Assembly: GCA_017433245.1 (NCBI GenBank)
Contig: JAFRHO010000014.1
Location: 1 to 64,000 of the forward strand
DNA: 64,000 nt
Direction of reading: 5' to 3'
DNA from: Candidatus Saccharimonadota bacterium
GTDB lineage: Bacteria; Patescibacteriota; Saccharimonadia; Saccharimonadales; Saccharimonadaceae
Shown here: positions 8,509 through 17,195 of the stretch, piece after piece
How the letters are laid out: each line of letters starts with the position of its first letter
How positions within the stretch are numbered: position 1 is the stretch's first letter
Notes under the pieces: model-generated
Told to the model about the DNA's origin: nothing
The model's database searches: none
The model's input: only the letters and a program-made list of their open reading frames with translations
Program-made: the position numbers and the translations under genes

Positions 8509-9504
8509 TTAATTATTCACGCCGTGGTGCGCAGCAAAGGAGCTCTCTTTAAGTCCACTAAAAACAAAGCCATGTTCAAGGCCATATTGTATTATACGGT
8601 CAACGGCATCTACCGAATAAGGCTTGACATCATGTTGTAACACAACATACTCACCACCGTTGCCTAAAGCGCTCACGACGTTATTGTAAACTTCATCAGC
8701 TGTCGTTGCTCCTCCTGCGTCATCTGAATCAATATTCCAATCGAAATAGGCATAGCCCCGCTCGGACACTTCATTGACCAAAGCTGACATAATTCTCTGC
8801 CCACCATCATAAACCGAACTAACCATATTCGAACTACCACCAGGAAAACGTATGATATTAGTGTGCTGCCCTGTAATGTTCTGTACCCTATCTTGCACGG
8901 CATTTAAATCAGCCCAATAATTATTTTTATTGGCATATATATAACTATAATTGTGTGACATAGAATGTAACCCAACAGTATGTCCCTCATCGTGCTCACG
9001 CTTAATCAAAGCATCATCACCATACCCAGTCACAAAAAAAGTCGCCTTTACGCCATTTTTATTTAGAGTATCTAGAAGAGCGGCCGTAGAATCACTTGGT
9101 CCATCATCAAAAGTTAGATATATTCGTCCACTTGGGCGAATCACTTTTACTTCTCGTTCCGCGAAAGTTACATTGTCGGCATCATCAGTCGCGACATAGT
9201 TGATTTTGTATTCACCTTCTTGCGTTATATTCACATGATTCTCGATTTCAACTTTGGGAATAGAACTGTCGTCATAAGCTATAATCCTAGGTTCTTCCAA
9301 AACATCCCCTACTGCCATTGTTAAGGCATCTCCACCAATCATTTCAATCACAGGCGGAGTTGTATCTACTACAATTTCACCTGAATTACTCCGAGAGTTT
9401 AGTAACGTAACAGTCAGCATTAAAGCAGAATAGCACAATACAGAAAAAACAAGCAAAACTTTTAGTATCAACCTTGACCAATGGACCCGTCGTTTACGTT
9501 TCAT
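8509..9504 (-). CDS. Polysaccharide deacetylase with Ig-like DUF5011 domain
   Basis: The 331-residue protein has an N-terminal membrane segment (~12-33). Residues ~48-118 form an Ig-like DUF5011 domain (DTTPPVIEMIGGDALTMAVG ... GEYKINYVATDDADN), and a NodB deacetylase domain follows from ~125. The metal-binding motifs are TFDDGPS (~131) and HSMSHNYSY (~179), with RFPGGSSN (~220) as motif 3. The family removes N-acetyl groups from peptidoglycan or chitin-like sugars outside the membrane. The DUF5011 module probably positions it in the envelope. The gene lies 15 nt downstream of tRNA-Trp on the same strand and may share its transcript, because no other promoter is evident. Confidence 0.88.
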   Translation of the reverse strand: MKRKRRVHWSRLILKVLLVFSVLCYSALMLTVTLLNSRSNSGEIVVDTTPPVIEMIGGDALTMAVGDVLEEPRIIAYDDSSIPKVEIENHVNITQEGEYKINYVATDDADNVTFAEREVKVIRPSGRIYLTFDDGPSDSTAALLDTLNKNGVKATFFVTGYGDDALIKREHDEGHTVGLHSMSHNYSYIYANKNNYWADLNAVQDRVQNITGQHTNIIRFPGGSSNMVSSVYDGGQRIMSALVNEVSERGYAYFDWNIDSDDAGGATTADEVYNNVVSALGNGGEYVVLQHDVKPYSVDAVDRIIQYGLEHGFVFSGLKESSFAAHHGVNN

Positions 9505-9519
9505 TATCTATTCAGTTTC

Positions 9520-9594
9520 TGGCAGGGATGCTCGGAATCGAACCAAGATCTACGGTTTTGGAGACCGCTATACTAACCGTTGTACTACATCCCT
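9520..9594 (-). tRNA. tRNA-Trp (anticodon CCA)
   Basis: On the minus strand the acceptor stem AGGGATG pairs with CATCCCT, followed by discriminator G and an encoded CCA end. The anticodon stem-loop GGTCTCCAAAACC presents CCA in the loop CTCCAAA. The T-arm GGTTCGATTCC is standard. A UGG-only tRNA-Trp agrees with UGA being a stop codon. Confidence 0.93.
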
Positions 9595-9650
9595 ATAAAG
9601 TTCTATTAATAATTTTACCACATTTTTGTTACAAATCATTAAAAATATGC

Positions 9651-9656
9651 TAAAAT
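9651..9656 (+). promoter_or_regulatory. Extended -10 box (TGC-TAAAAT) of the GT4-GH57 operon
   Basis: ATGCTAAAAT is followed by only 5 nt before the ATG at 9662 (8 nt before the adjacent second ATG). No Shine-Dalgarno sequence is present. A TTGTTA sequence 19 nt upstream is a poor -35. Confidence 0.6.
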
Positions 9657-9661
9657 TAAAT

Positions 9662-10882
9662 ATGATGAAAATACTAATGCTTGGCTGGGAATTACCACCT
9701 CACAATAGTGGAGGATTGGGTGTTGCTTGCCTGAATATGGCCCGAGCGCTGTCTAAGTATGGTGTCAAGATTGATTTTGTGGTTCCCTACTCAGCCGAAC
9801 ATCCGGAAGCATCTTTTATGCACGTAATTGCCGCCACGCATCTAGATCCAATCGCCCGATATGGCGGCGCTTATGAATCAAATAGTATATATGAGCAAAT
9901 CATTCCGACTGCGGATGAGGCCAAATATGTTTCTATTCGTGATATTCAGCATTCGTATTGTGAATTTATCGAGGGATTCCTAAAGACACACCGTCCCGAT
10001 GTCGTTCATGCTCACGACTGGCTTACCTTTGAGGCAGGTATTATTGCCAAAAAACAGCACGATTTACCATTGATTGCTCATGTTCATGCCACCGAATTTG
10101 ATCGCGCTGGAGCACATGCTGGTAACCCTATTATCCATGAAGTAGAGCAAGAAGGCCTTATCGCAGCTGATAAGATTATTGCAGTTTCCGAAGCCACCAA
10201 ACGTATTATACACGACAACTACCATATTCCGTTGAATAAAATCGACGTTGTGTATAATTCATTAGATGAAGGATACAACACATCTAATTACCACTTCAAA
10301 GAAGACACTTATGATTATCTCCAAAAAATGAAAGCCTCCGGTTATACTATTGTTTCAACAGTCGGTCGTTTTACTGTTCAAAAAGGCTTACATAACCTCT
10401 TGCATGCCGCAGCTCTCGCCGTCCATAAGAACCCCAAACTTCTATTTATACTTGCAGGTGACGGAGAAGAGCGCAACGAATTAGTTAAATTATCCGCCGA
10501 TCTCGGCATTGGAAAAAATGTCATCTTTACCGGCTTTATCCGTGGCAAACGCCTACGTGACATTTACTCACTATCAGATATTTTTGTGATGAGTTCAGTC
10601 TCGGAACCATTTGGGCTTACCGCTCTTGAGGCGGCCCATCATGGTGATGCCTTAATTCTTACCAAGCAATCTGGTGTATCAGAAATCATCTGGTCCGCTA
10701 TGAAATATGATTTCTGGGATGAACGTAAACTCGCCGATGAAATCCTTGCCATCGCCAATAGCCAGACATTACGACAAACTTTGCAGCAAAATGTCTTGCA
10801 CGAATATAATAAAATATCATGGGATCAAGTTGCCAAAAAATGCATGAAGATATATAATAATGTAAAACATAAGAGGAATTAA
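9662..10882 (+). CDS. Glycosyltransferase family 4 (glycogen/starch synthase-like)
   Basis: The start at 9662 (MMKILMLGWELPPHNSGG) was preferred over the upstream ATG at 9626 because the family begins directly with this KILMLGWELPP strand. The ~406-residue protein has the GT-B fold. The N-domain holds GGLGVACLNMARAL and HAHDWLTFEAG; the C-domain holds STVGRFTVQKGL (~225), LAGDGEER and the nucleotide-sugar motif EPFGLTALEAAHHG (~315). This resembles the GT4 enzymes paired with GH57 proteins in alpha-1,4-glucan metabolism of archaea and CPR bacteria. The next gene starts 3 nt after its stop, so they form an operon. Donor and acceptor are inferred only. Confidence 0.88.
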   Translation: MMKILMLGWELPPHNSGGLGVACLNMARALSKYGVKIDFVVPYSAEHPEASFMHVIAATHLDPIARYGGAYESNSIYEQIIPTADEAKYVSIRDIQHSYCEFIEGFLKTHRPDVVHAHDWLTFEAGIIAKKQHDLPLIAHVHATEFDRAGAHAGNPIIHEVEQEGLIAADKIIAVSEATKRIIHDNYHIPLNKIDVVYNSLDEGYNTSNYHFKEDTYDYLQKMKASGYTIVSTVGRFTVQKGLHNLLHAAALAVHKNPKLLFILAGDGEERNELVKLSADLGIGKNVIFTGFIRGKRLRDIYSLSDIFVMSSVSEPFGLTALEAAHHGDALILTKQSGVSEIIWSAMKYDFWDERKLADEILAIANSQTLRQTLQQNVLHEYNKISWDQVAKKCMKIYNNVKHKRN

Positions 10883-10884
10883 TT

Positions 10885-12090
10885 TTGCGAGCAATTTGTT
10901 TATACCTACACATCCATCAGCCAGTTCGTTACCGCGAATATTCCATTTTTGACGTCGGTAATGACCACCATTATTTCGACGATGATTACTACGGTCGCCA
11001 ATCCAATGAACGTATTTTCAAAAAGGTCGCAGACAAAAGTTACTACCCGATGCTTAGTCTATTGGAAGATAGTATTAACAGATACCCAAGTTTTAAATTC
11101 TCACTTTCGATTACCGGCACTTGGCTCGACCAGGCCGAGAGATGGACACCTGAATTAATCGCGCAAATACGTCGTTTAGTTGATACGGGGCGCGTCGAGA
11201 TAGTTAGTGAAACTTATTACCATTCATTGGCCTTTTTCTCTAATCTTGAAGAATTCAATGAGCAAGTCAAACTTCATACAGAGAAAATCAAAACTCTCTT
11301 CGGCGTCACACCACAAGTATTCCGTAATACTGAATTTGCATACAATGATCAGCTCGCCAAATGGGCCGACGAAGCCGGCTACAAGGGTATCCTAGCCGAA
11401 GGATGGGACAAAATCCTCGGCTGGCGTAGTCCTAATCATGTCTATCAGCCAATCGGTTGCAAAAACATCAAACTACTTCTCAAGAACTATCGCTTATCAG
11501 ATGATATTGCCTTTAGATTTTCCAATCGGAGTTGGGGCGAATGGCCACTCACCGTCCCCAAATATCAACGTTGGGTCGATGATGATTGCTTACGTGGCCC
11601 GCTTATCAACCTATTTATGGACTTTGAAACCTTTGGCGAGCATCAATGGAAAGATACTGGTATTTTTGACTTCATGAGAAACCTTATTCCAAGTTGGCTT
11701 AGCGAATATGAAAACAAATTCATCACTGTTTCTGAAGCCTGCGAACTGGAACCACCAGTTGATGCTATTTCGATGCCAGAAACCGTTACATGGGCCGACA
11801 CCGAGCGTGATCTCTCCGCTTGGGCCTCCAATGCTATGCAAAATTCTGCCATGAGTGATTTATATAATATGCGTGATAGTGTCTTAGCTACTGATGATCT
11901 TGAACTAATTCGAGACTGGCGATACCTTACTACTTCAGATCACCCCTATTCTATGTGCACTAAATACTGGCACGACGGCGACGTTCATGCTTATTTCTCG
12001 GCTTACGCTTCACCCTATGAATCTTTTATGTATTTCGAAAACGTCTTGCGCGACCTAGATTATCGCTTAGAAATAAAAAACCACCGGTAG
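10885..12090 (+). CDS. Glycoside hydrolase family 57 (alpha-amylase-type)
   Basis: Translation most likely starts at TTG 10885, 8 nt after the ribosome site AAGAGG; the first residues MRAICLYLHIHQPVRYRE contain the GH57 HQP motif. Further family motifs are SITGTWLDQ (~75), FRNTEFAYNDQ (~150; this Glu is the expected nucleophile) and LFMDFETFGEHQW (~238; this Asp is the expected acid). The C-terminal part is alpha-helical. GH57 enzymes hydrolyse or branch alpha-glucans. At 401 residues it is near the size of compact cytoplasmic alpha-amylases. There is no signal peptide. Together with the GT4 gene upstream it suggests storage of, or scavenging on, glycogen-like polymer. Confidence 0.9.
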   Translation: MRAICLYLHIHQPVRYREYSIFDVGNDHHYFDDDYYGRQSNERIFKKVADKSYYPMLSLLEDSINRYPSFKFSLSITGTWLDQAERWTPELIAQIRRLVDTGRVEIVSETYYHSLAFFSNLEEFNEQVKLHTEKIKTLFGVTPQVFRNTEFAYNDQLAKWADEAGYKGILAEGWDKILGWRSPNHVYQPIGCKNIKLLLKNYRLSDDIAFRFSNRSWGEWPLTVPKYQRWVDDDCLRGPLINLFMDFETFGEHQWKDTGIFDFMRNLIPSWLSEYENKFITVSEACELEPPVDAISMPETVTWADTERDLSAWASNAMQNSAMSDLYNMRDSVLATDDLELIRDWRYLTTSDHPYSMCTKYWHDGDVHAYFSAYASPYESFMYFENVLRDLDYRLEIKNHR

Positions 12091-12196
12091 AGATACCCGA
12101 CAAGGCACGAGGAGTAACGCAACGACCGTACTTATGGTACAGCGAAGCAAGTAACACATCCCATAACGAAGTCGGGTGCTCTAATGGTGGTTTTTT
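12075..12196. terminator. Large bidirectional terminator between GH57 and rpmG
   Basis: The ends AAAAAACCACC (12075-12085) and GGTGGTTTTTT (12186-12196) are fully complementary and overlap the stop codons of the two convergent genes. Inside, AGAG and CCCGAC pair with GTCGGG and CTCT. The central ~70 nt loop contains a further GTAC-based hairpin. A/T tails on both sides make the stem usable in both directions. The loop is much longer than in ordinary terminators. Confidence 0.6.
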
Positions 12197-12404
12197 AACG
12201 TTTCTTTTCCTTGACCTCGTTCCTGCCAAGATTCTTTTTGGTCTCGACAAACAAAACATGCTTTCTTAGAACCGGGTCATATTTCTTAAGGCTCAATTTA
12301 TCGGGAGTATTCATGGTGTTCTTCTTGGTATAATAAGCACGTACACCAGACTCTTCCGAAACGAGCCCAACTAACTTTCTCTTAGTATTATTCTTCTTTG
12401 CCAT
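12195..12404 (-). CDS. rpmG: 50S ribosomal protein L33 (cysteine-free form)
   Basis: The ATG at 12404 ([20 protein letters not shown]) gives a 69-residue protein that matches L33 through [20 protein letters not shown] and [18 protein letters not shown]. The upstream in-frame start would add a hydrophobic stretch not found in L33. The two CxxC pairs of zinc-binding L33 are absent. The extra C-terminal ~12 residues ([12 protein letters not shown]) are beyond the family norm. The protein sits near the tRNA exit site of the 50S subunit. A TATAAT lies at 12415-12420, so the mRNA has a leader of only a few nucleotides. Confidence 0.93.
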   Translation of the reverse strand: MAKKNNTKRKLVGLVSEESGVRAYYTKKNTMNTPDKLSLKKYDPVLRKHVLFVETKKNLGRNEVKEKKR

Positions 12405-12432
12405 AATTACAACAATTATATCACAGAGAAGA

Positions 12433-12463
12433 AAAAATGGCAAGACATAATGTCTTACCATTT
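12433..12463 (-). terminator. Intrinsic terminator downstream of the zinc-ribbon gene
   Basis: On the minus strand AAATGG-t-AAGACAT is followed by its complement ATGTCTT-g-CCATTT and a run of six T. It lies 34 nt after the stop of the 12497-12703 gene and just before the rpmG -10 box, separating the two transcripts. Confidence 0.8.
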
Positions 12464-12496
12464 GAAGAAGTGGTTAATAGTTACATTACATGACAG

Positions 12497-12703
12497 TTAA
12501 TCCACGCCGCTACCCTTACAGTGATGGCAGATGATACCATAAACATCTTTGCCACGACCGCCACAATAAGGGCATTTGCGCCAGCTATCAGATCGACGAT
12601 AGCCCTGTTCGTGCTCTGTTTGAATATGAGCCTGTAACAGGCGATTAAGATCAGAACTGTCAGCGACAATCACTTTACCACAATACGGACAAGTCTCGTG
12701 CAC
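12497..12703 (-). CDS. Small double zinc-ribbon protein, function unknown
   Basis: The GTG at 12703 lies 3 nt after the strong ribosome site GGGGGTGAGG. The 68-residue product has a first CPYCGK knuckle (residues 5-10) paired with a distal HIQTEH. A second DnaJ-like module follows with CPYCGGRGKD and CHHCKGSG, i.e. CxxCxGxG repeats. It could bind zinc and act as a chaperone-type or nucleic-acid adaptor. It stands out because other zinc sites in this genome segment have been lost. An overlapping frame starting with ATG four bases upstream has no family features. Confidence 0.7.
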   Translation of the reverse strand: MHETCPYCGKVIVADSSDLNRLLQAHIQTEHEQGYRRSDSWRKCPYCGGRGKDVYGIICHHCKGSGVD

Positions 12704-12765
12704 TCATCCTCACCCCCTTCCAATAATGTTCTATATACTATAGTAGCAAATATGCAAGTATTATA

Positions 12766-15700
12766 CTACTTTTCACTATCTATAGCAAGCAGAAGCGCAA
12801 TGAAATTCTTGATATCTTTTATCCCCAAACTCTCATCAGGTGAAACGAACAATCTTTCATCTTCCAAGAACTTAAGACTTGACACTACTTCATAGACCAC
12901 CTTAATTAAGGCACGAATTTCGGCTTCATCGGTCTCATTATACTCATAAACTTTATCATAGACCTCTCCGTCCTTATCTGGTACCACAAATAAGATATGT
13001 GCCTTCTCGACTTTGTACTTTGCATAAGTAGGAGAATTGTTAAGAAGTATTTTATAGAACTCCAACTGCAACATATATTTATATAAGGTCGCATGTGACT
13101 GCCATTTCTCTTTATGGTATCCACCAGTTTTAAAATCATATACTTCAATCGTTTTATTTTGCTCATCAATCGTGATATGATCGATTTTACCAGTTACCGG
13201 TACACCATCAATTGAAATATTCTCCACGCCAAGATTGACCTCGGCCTTACCATTATTTAGAATGCTGCCAAAACTATTTAAGGCAATTTCAATATCCGCT
13301 GGACCTCTCTCGCGTAATTTTTGAATAGTCTCAACCGGCAATTCTTTTTTATTCAGTTCATCCAAGAAGTATTGAGTTGCTTTCTCGAGATTGAACCCCG
13401 AATTAGTTACCTGTTCGAACGTTTTGTGCACAAGATCACCAAAGGCCAAAGCCTCAGTTTCGGGCTCACGCGGAGCTTGTAATAGATAAGACTTAAAGAA
13501 TGACTCCGGACCAGCATAAACAATGTCAATAAAAGTCGTCAGAGCCGAAGCTGACATCTTCCACCGTTTGATACGTTCTCGATAGATTGCCTTCATGTCT
13601 GGAGTAGCATGCCGATAAGGCGTCAGCCAGTTTTTCACATTTTTCTCGACAAGTACATCCGCGCTTCCATGATAATGCGTTGTGACTTCACCAGCTGGAA
13701 TTAGAGGCGAGAATACTTTATCTTTTTCCGCAAATTCGCTCAAGTATTCCAACCTTTCCGGACTTTTACCATTGAAATCATGCAGAGAATTAGTGATATA
13801 TAAACAATCCTTAGCCCTAGTTAATGCTACATACAGAATGCGGAGTTTTTCACCATCCGTAGTCCCAGTGTGTCGTATTTGCATCAAGTTCTTTGGTAAA
13901 CTGAGTAGATTATTGTTCCCTTTCCCTTTACCCCAAGCCATGTGATCGGCAGCAATGATAAATACATGGGCAAATTCCAATCCTTTAGCCTTGTGCGCCG
14001 ACAGAATCGACACCGCTTCATCTGCTTCACGATAAGGAGATGACAGATTAATCGGCATGTCTGCCTCTTCATAATCATCTAACATTTGGATTAAGTCAGA
14101 AAGTTTCAGACTTCGATCACCGAAATGCTTCTTCAACTTACCTCTTAGTGAAGCCAATTTTTCATATAATGAAAACACCGAATAGTCATCATTATTACTG
14201 TAATATTCTATAAACGGCGAACGCACTCCACCAAAGTCTGCTACACCAATCAGATAATCTAAGAAAATTTCAAGCGGTTCATTAAACGATCTAGCCACCA
14301 AACCCGCAATAAGGTTCGCCACTTCGACTACTTTCGGGTCATCTGACTCCGACATCACATCAAATACTGCACGTTTTTCCATACGCGCTTTACTTGTTAG
14401 TTTAATCGTAGTAAGCGGAGGCATATTGAAAAACGGATACGACAGTATTTCCATTATTGAAATAGTAGAACGCTTCTCATTAGCAATTTCATCTATGAAC
14501 CTAGCCAAAGTTAAAACCTCATGGATTTTCTCATCTTCTAACAAATTATCTTTCTTTTCATAGGCTATCTTAATTTCAGGGTATGCATCAAGATAGGGTA
14601 AAAGCGGCATAAAATACTTGGTTTTATAAGAAATCACGGCTATTTCGTTCTGTGACACGCCAGAACGAATCAGTTTCGCAATCTGCTCTGCGATAAAACC
14701 ATACTCCATATCTGAAGATAGGAATTCATGTCGATAGATTTGTGTTTTCTTCGGTGAATCTTTGTGGGCAGTTAATTCCTTGTCGGCAAATCTATCTGGC
14801 GCTTGGTCTATAATCTTATGCGAAAAATCTAAAATTTCTTGTGTACTACGATAATTTTCGGTCAAAGCAATAACTTCGGCAGTATAATGCTTCTGAAAAT
14901 CAGTTAAATTAGTTGAAAGCGCACCTTGGAATTCATAAATCGCCTGATCGTCATCCCCAACAGCCATCACCAATGGTTTCTCGTAATCAGTCAACTCTTT
15001 AATAATCGCAAATTGTGAAGGGTTCGTGTCCTGAAACTCATCTAACATGACTACTTGGTAACGTTCAGACAGAGTAGCCCTAAATCCTGTATCATTCTGC
15101 AATACTTTCAAGGCTTCTTGGATCATATCATCAAAATCATACAGTCCATTATCACGTAGATGTTTATCATACTCTATCATAACGGAAGAGATAGATAGCA
15201 GTTTTTTATTAGCGATTCGATCTCGTAGTCGATAATTACCTTTATTATCTTTTTCAAAATAGGTATCTTTCCAGGCACTTAACGGTTTAATCTTTTGCTC
15301 CTCAAGAGCAGCTGCAATAGCCTCTTTTAAATCTCTTGCCATCCCGCCAATAGAGCGCTCAACATTTTTAACTATCACTTGAGAGTCAGTATAATCTTTT
15401 AAAATCTCATAAATCGGTGCATAGGCGTTCTCGTACGATTCTTTAAACACTCTCGGTACGATATTTTGGAGTAACGGCGAAATCGCCCTTGAAAGAGTCT
15501 CAGAATCTGCCATATTCTGCTCTGCAATTAGTTTTAAGTCATCTACGCTGAGTCCTGCAGACTTTGCGCTCGAAATTACAGAGATAATATCTTTTACTGA
15601 ATCGCCCCTCAAAATATCACGTCCATGTAGTTCATCCTGAATGCTTTTAACGATTTTAAACTGTGTTACCTCATCAATCGCCGAATCTAACATTCTATCA

Positions 15701-16002
15701 TAATCATCCGCATAGTTCTTGTACTGTGCCAAAATTTCCGCACCAAAGGCATGATAAGTACCAATGTTTACTTTAGCGGCATCTTTACCAATAATAGTCT
15801 TGAGACGCTCTCGCATATTACTTGCGCCAGAATCAGTAAATGTCATACAAAGTATATTTTCGGGATTCGTATCAGTATTCTGCAGTATATAAGCAACTTT
15901 CTGTGATAACAGTTGTGTCTTACCTGTGCCCGGACCGGCTAATACTAGTAGTGGCCCATCTAGATATTCAACGGCTCTTTTCTGAGCGTCATTTAACTGC
16001 AT
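12766..16002 (-). CDS. UvrD/PcrA-type ATP-dependent helicase with RecB-like nuclease domain
   Basis: The 1078-residue protein begins with the Q-motif LNDAQKRAVEYLDGP and Walker A GPGTGKTQLL (~18-27). It has CMTFTDSGASNMRERL (motif Ia), VVMLDEFQDTNPSQF (motif II, ~310), GDDDQAIYEFQGA (motif III) and VSILSAHKAKGLEFAHVFI (~640). The motif VI arginine is in LRILYVALTRAKDCLYIT. The last ~250 residues form a PD-(D/E)xK nuclease domain with GKIDHITID and EVYDFKTGGY. This combination matches AddA/RecB-related enzymes in DNA double-strand-break repair. It overlaps gpsA by 14 nt and uses GGGAGG as ribosome site, so it is co-transcribed with iscU-like and gpsA genes. Confidence 0.9.
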   Translation of the reverse strand: MQLNDAQKRAVEYLDGPLLVLAGPGTGKTQLLSQKVAYILQNTDTNPENILCMTFTDSGASNMRERLKTIIGKDAAKVNIGTYHAFGAEILAQYKNYADDYDRMLDSAIDEVTQFKIVKSIQDELHGRDILRGDSVKDIISVISSAKSAGLSVDDLKLIAEQNMADSETLSRAISPLLQNIVPRVFKESYENAYAPIYEILKDYTDSQVIVKNVERSIGGMARDLKEAIAAALEEQKIKPLSAWKDTYFEKDNKGNYRLRDRIANKKLLSISSVMIEYDKHLRDNGLYDFDDMIQEALKVLQNDTGFRATLSERYQVVMLDEFQDTNPSQFAIIKELTDYEKPLVMAVGDDDQAIYEFQGALSTNLTDFQKHYTAEVIALTENYRSTQEILDFSHKIIDQAPDRFADKELTAHKDSPKKTQIYRHEFLSSDMEYGFIAEQIAKLIRSGVSQNEIAVISYKTKYFMPLLPYLDAYPEIKIAYEKKDNLLEDEKIHEVLTLARFIDEIANEKRSTISIMEILSYPFFNMPPLTTIKLTSKARMEKRAVFDVMSESDDPKVVEVANLIAGLVARSFNEPLEIFLDYLIGVADFGGVRSPFIEYYSNNDDYSVFSLYEKLASLRGKLKKHFGDRSLKLSDLIQMLDDYEEADMPINLSSPYREADEAVSILSAHKAKGLEFAHVFIIAADHMAWGKGKGNNNLLSLPKNLMQIRHTGTTDGEKLRILYVALTRAKDCLYITNSLHDFNGKSPERLEYLSEFAEKDKVFSPLIPAGEVTTHYHGSADVLVEKNVKNWLTPYRHATPDMKAIYRERIKRWKMSASALTTFIDIVYAGPESFFKSYLLQAPREPETEALAFGDLVHKTFEQVTNSGFNLEKATQYFLDELNKKELPVETIQKLRERGPADIEIALNSFGSILNNGKAEVNLGVENISIDGVPVTGKIDHITIDEQNKTIEVYDFKTGGYHKEKWQSHATLYKYMLQLEFYKILLNNSPTYAKYKVEKAHILFVVPDKDGEVYDKVYEYNETDEAEIRALIKVVYEVVSSLKFLEDERLFVSPDESLGIKDIKNFIALLLAIDSEK

Positions 16003-16759
16003 CGATTACCTCCCTTAATAATTTCGCTTTGGCAGGAACCATGATTTCATGCCGTACAATTCGACGAATCGCCGAAAGCCCTTCTACTGTATTAGTCGGT
16101 TCATAGTTCGGATTTTTCTTCAAAATAGTACCGAATTCATAATTACGCGATGGTAAACCACAAGTCAGTTTTAAGTCGCCTTTTCCGCACACTAACTCGA
16201 CCGTTTCTGGCTCAGACCCATTGACTTCCAGGATGGTCGCCATCTCCTCACTAGCTTTGCGCACAAATTCTCTCCACTCACCAGTTTCACGTTTCAGATT
16301 TTTCAACCCCGCCAGGATTGCGTATACGTTTTTCAAGGCACCACACATCAATACTCCACGCCTATCGTCCGTAAAGTCAAATTGAATATAATTGGTATTA
16401 AACAAATCAACCACTCTAGAATCAGTTGCAGTTAGAAAAGTCTTCTTTCGAGCTTTAATATCATCTGCAAAACCTGGACCTGAAAGTACCATCCAATCTT
16501 TAAAATCATGAAAAGCCACATCAACTAGTATTCCCTTAGTTGCCACAATTAAAGGTATATTTTTTGGTAAATAAGGCAATAGATATGGCACCGCCACCGA
16601 TGGCACACAGAGTATTATATACTTAGCATGTGCTAACACATCAGATAAGCGCTCGCGTTCGACTTTTGAATCATAATAATCGATATCATACCCCTTGTCT
16701 GCCAAGATACCGCCTAACGCTGTACCGAAAGCACCTGCACCCAAAATCGCAATTTTCAT
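15989..16759 (-). CDS. gpsA: Compact NAD(P)-dependent glycerol-3-phosphate dehydrogenase
   Basis: The 256-residue protein starts with the Rossmann motif GAGAFGTALGG. It has VATKGI (~88), LSGPGFADDI (~112), the catalytic-lysine region CGALKNVYAILAGLK (~158), and GKGDLKLTCGLPSRNYEFG (~210), the glycine-rich substrate loop of GpsA. The usual length is 320-340 residues, so loops and the C-terminal helices are shortened. The enzyme reduces dihydroxyacetone phosphate to sn-glycerol-3-phosphate for phospholipids. Its start overlaps the stop of the iscU-like gene by 4 nt. Confidence 0.85.
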   Translation of the reverse strand: MKIAILGAGAFGTALGGILADKGYDIDYYDSKVERERLSDVLAHAKYIILCVPSVAVPYLLPYLPKNIPLIVATKGILVDVAFHDFKDWMVLSGPGFADDIKARKKTFLTATDSRVVDLFNTNYIQFDFTDDRRGVLMCGALKNVYAILAGLKNLKRETGEWREFVRKASEEMATILEVNGSEPETVELVCGKGDLKLTCGLPSRNYEFGTILKKNPNYEPTNTVEGLSAIRRIVRHEIMVPAKAKLLREVIDAVK

Positions 16760-17154
16760 TTCTCACTCCTGTAATTCTTAATTGCTTCCCTAAGAGCGTC
16801 ATGGCCCAGTATTGAACAATGAAATTTATGTTTAGGTAGTTTACCAAGATAGTCGTCGATATCTTCCGCCGTAATTTTAAGGGCATCGTCTAAAGTCTTA
16901 CCTTTGGCGATCTCAGATAAAGCCGAAGTCGAAGCAATTGCCGAAGCGCAACCATAAGTCTTCCATCGAATATCTTTTATTCTATTATTCTGCACCTTAA
17001 TATACATCTTCATCTGATCACCACAAATCGGGTTCCCAACTATACCAACTGCATCATAATCAAACTTAGACTCATCTCCCATTAAGAAATTTCGCGGGTT
17101 CAAAAAATGGTCTTTTACGATGTCGCTATATACCCAATCTTGTCCCTCTGTCAT
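16756..17154 (-). CDS. Fe-S cluster assembly scaffold, IscU/SufU/NifU-N type
   Basis: The 132-residue protein contains the three cysteines expected of the scaffold: GNPICGDQ (~41), KTYGCASAIASTS (~67) and KFHCSILGHDALREAI (~112). The conserved Asp follows the first Cys (CGD). The N-terminal YSDIVKDHFLNPRN is also typical of the family. It builds Fe-S clusters on the way to client proteins; no desulfurase is adjacent. A -10 box TAAAAT (17161-17166) lies 6 nt before the ATG, so this three-gene operon probably has a leaderless mRNA. Confidence 0.88.
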   Translation of the reverse strand: MTEGQDWVYSDIVKDHFLNPRNFLMGDESKFDYDAVGIVGNPICGDQMKMYIKVQNNRIKDIRWKTYGCASAIASTSALSEIAKGKTLDDALKITAEDIDDYLGKLPKHKFHCSILGHDALREAIKNYRSEK

Positions 17155-17195
17155 GTTTCTATTTTACTCAACTTTCGAACACAGGTCAATAATAA

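Noticed and set aside
12481-12669. Alternative minus-strand frame overlapping the zinc-ribbon gene
   Set aside because: The GTG-started frame has paired CxxC motifs and a strong ribosome site; the alternative has neither.
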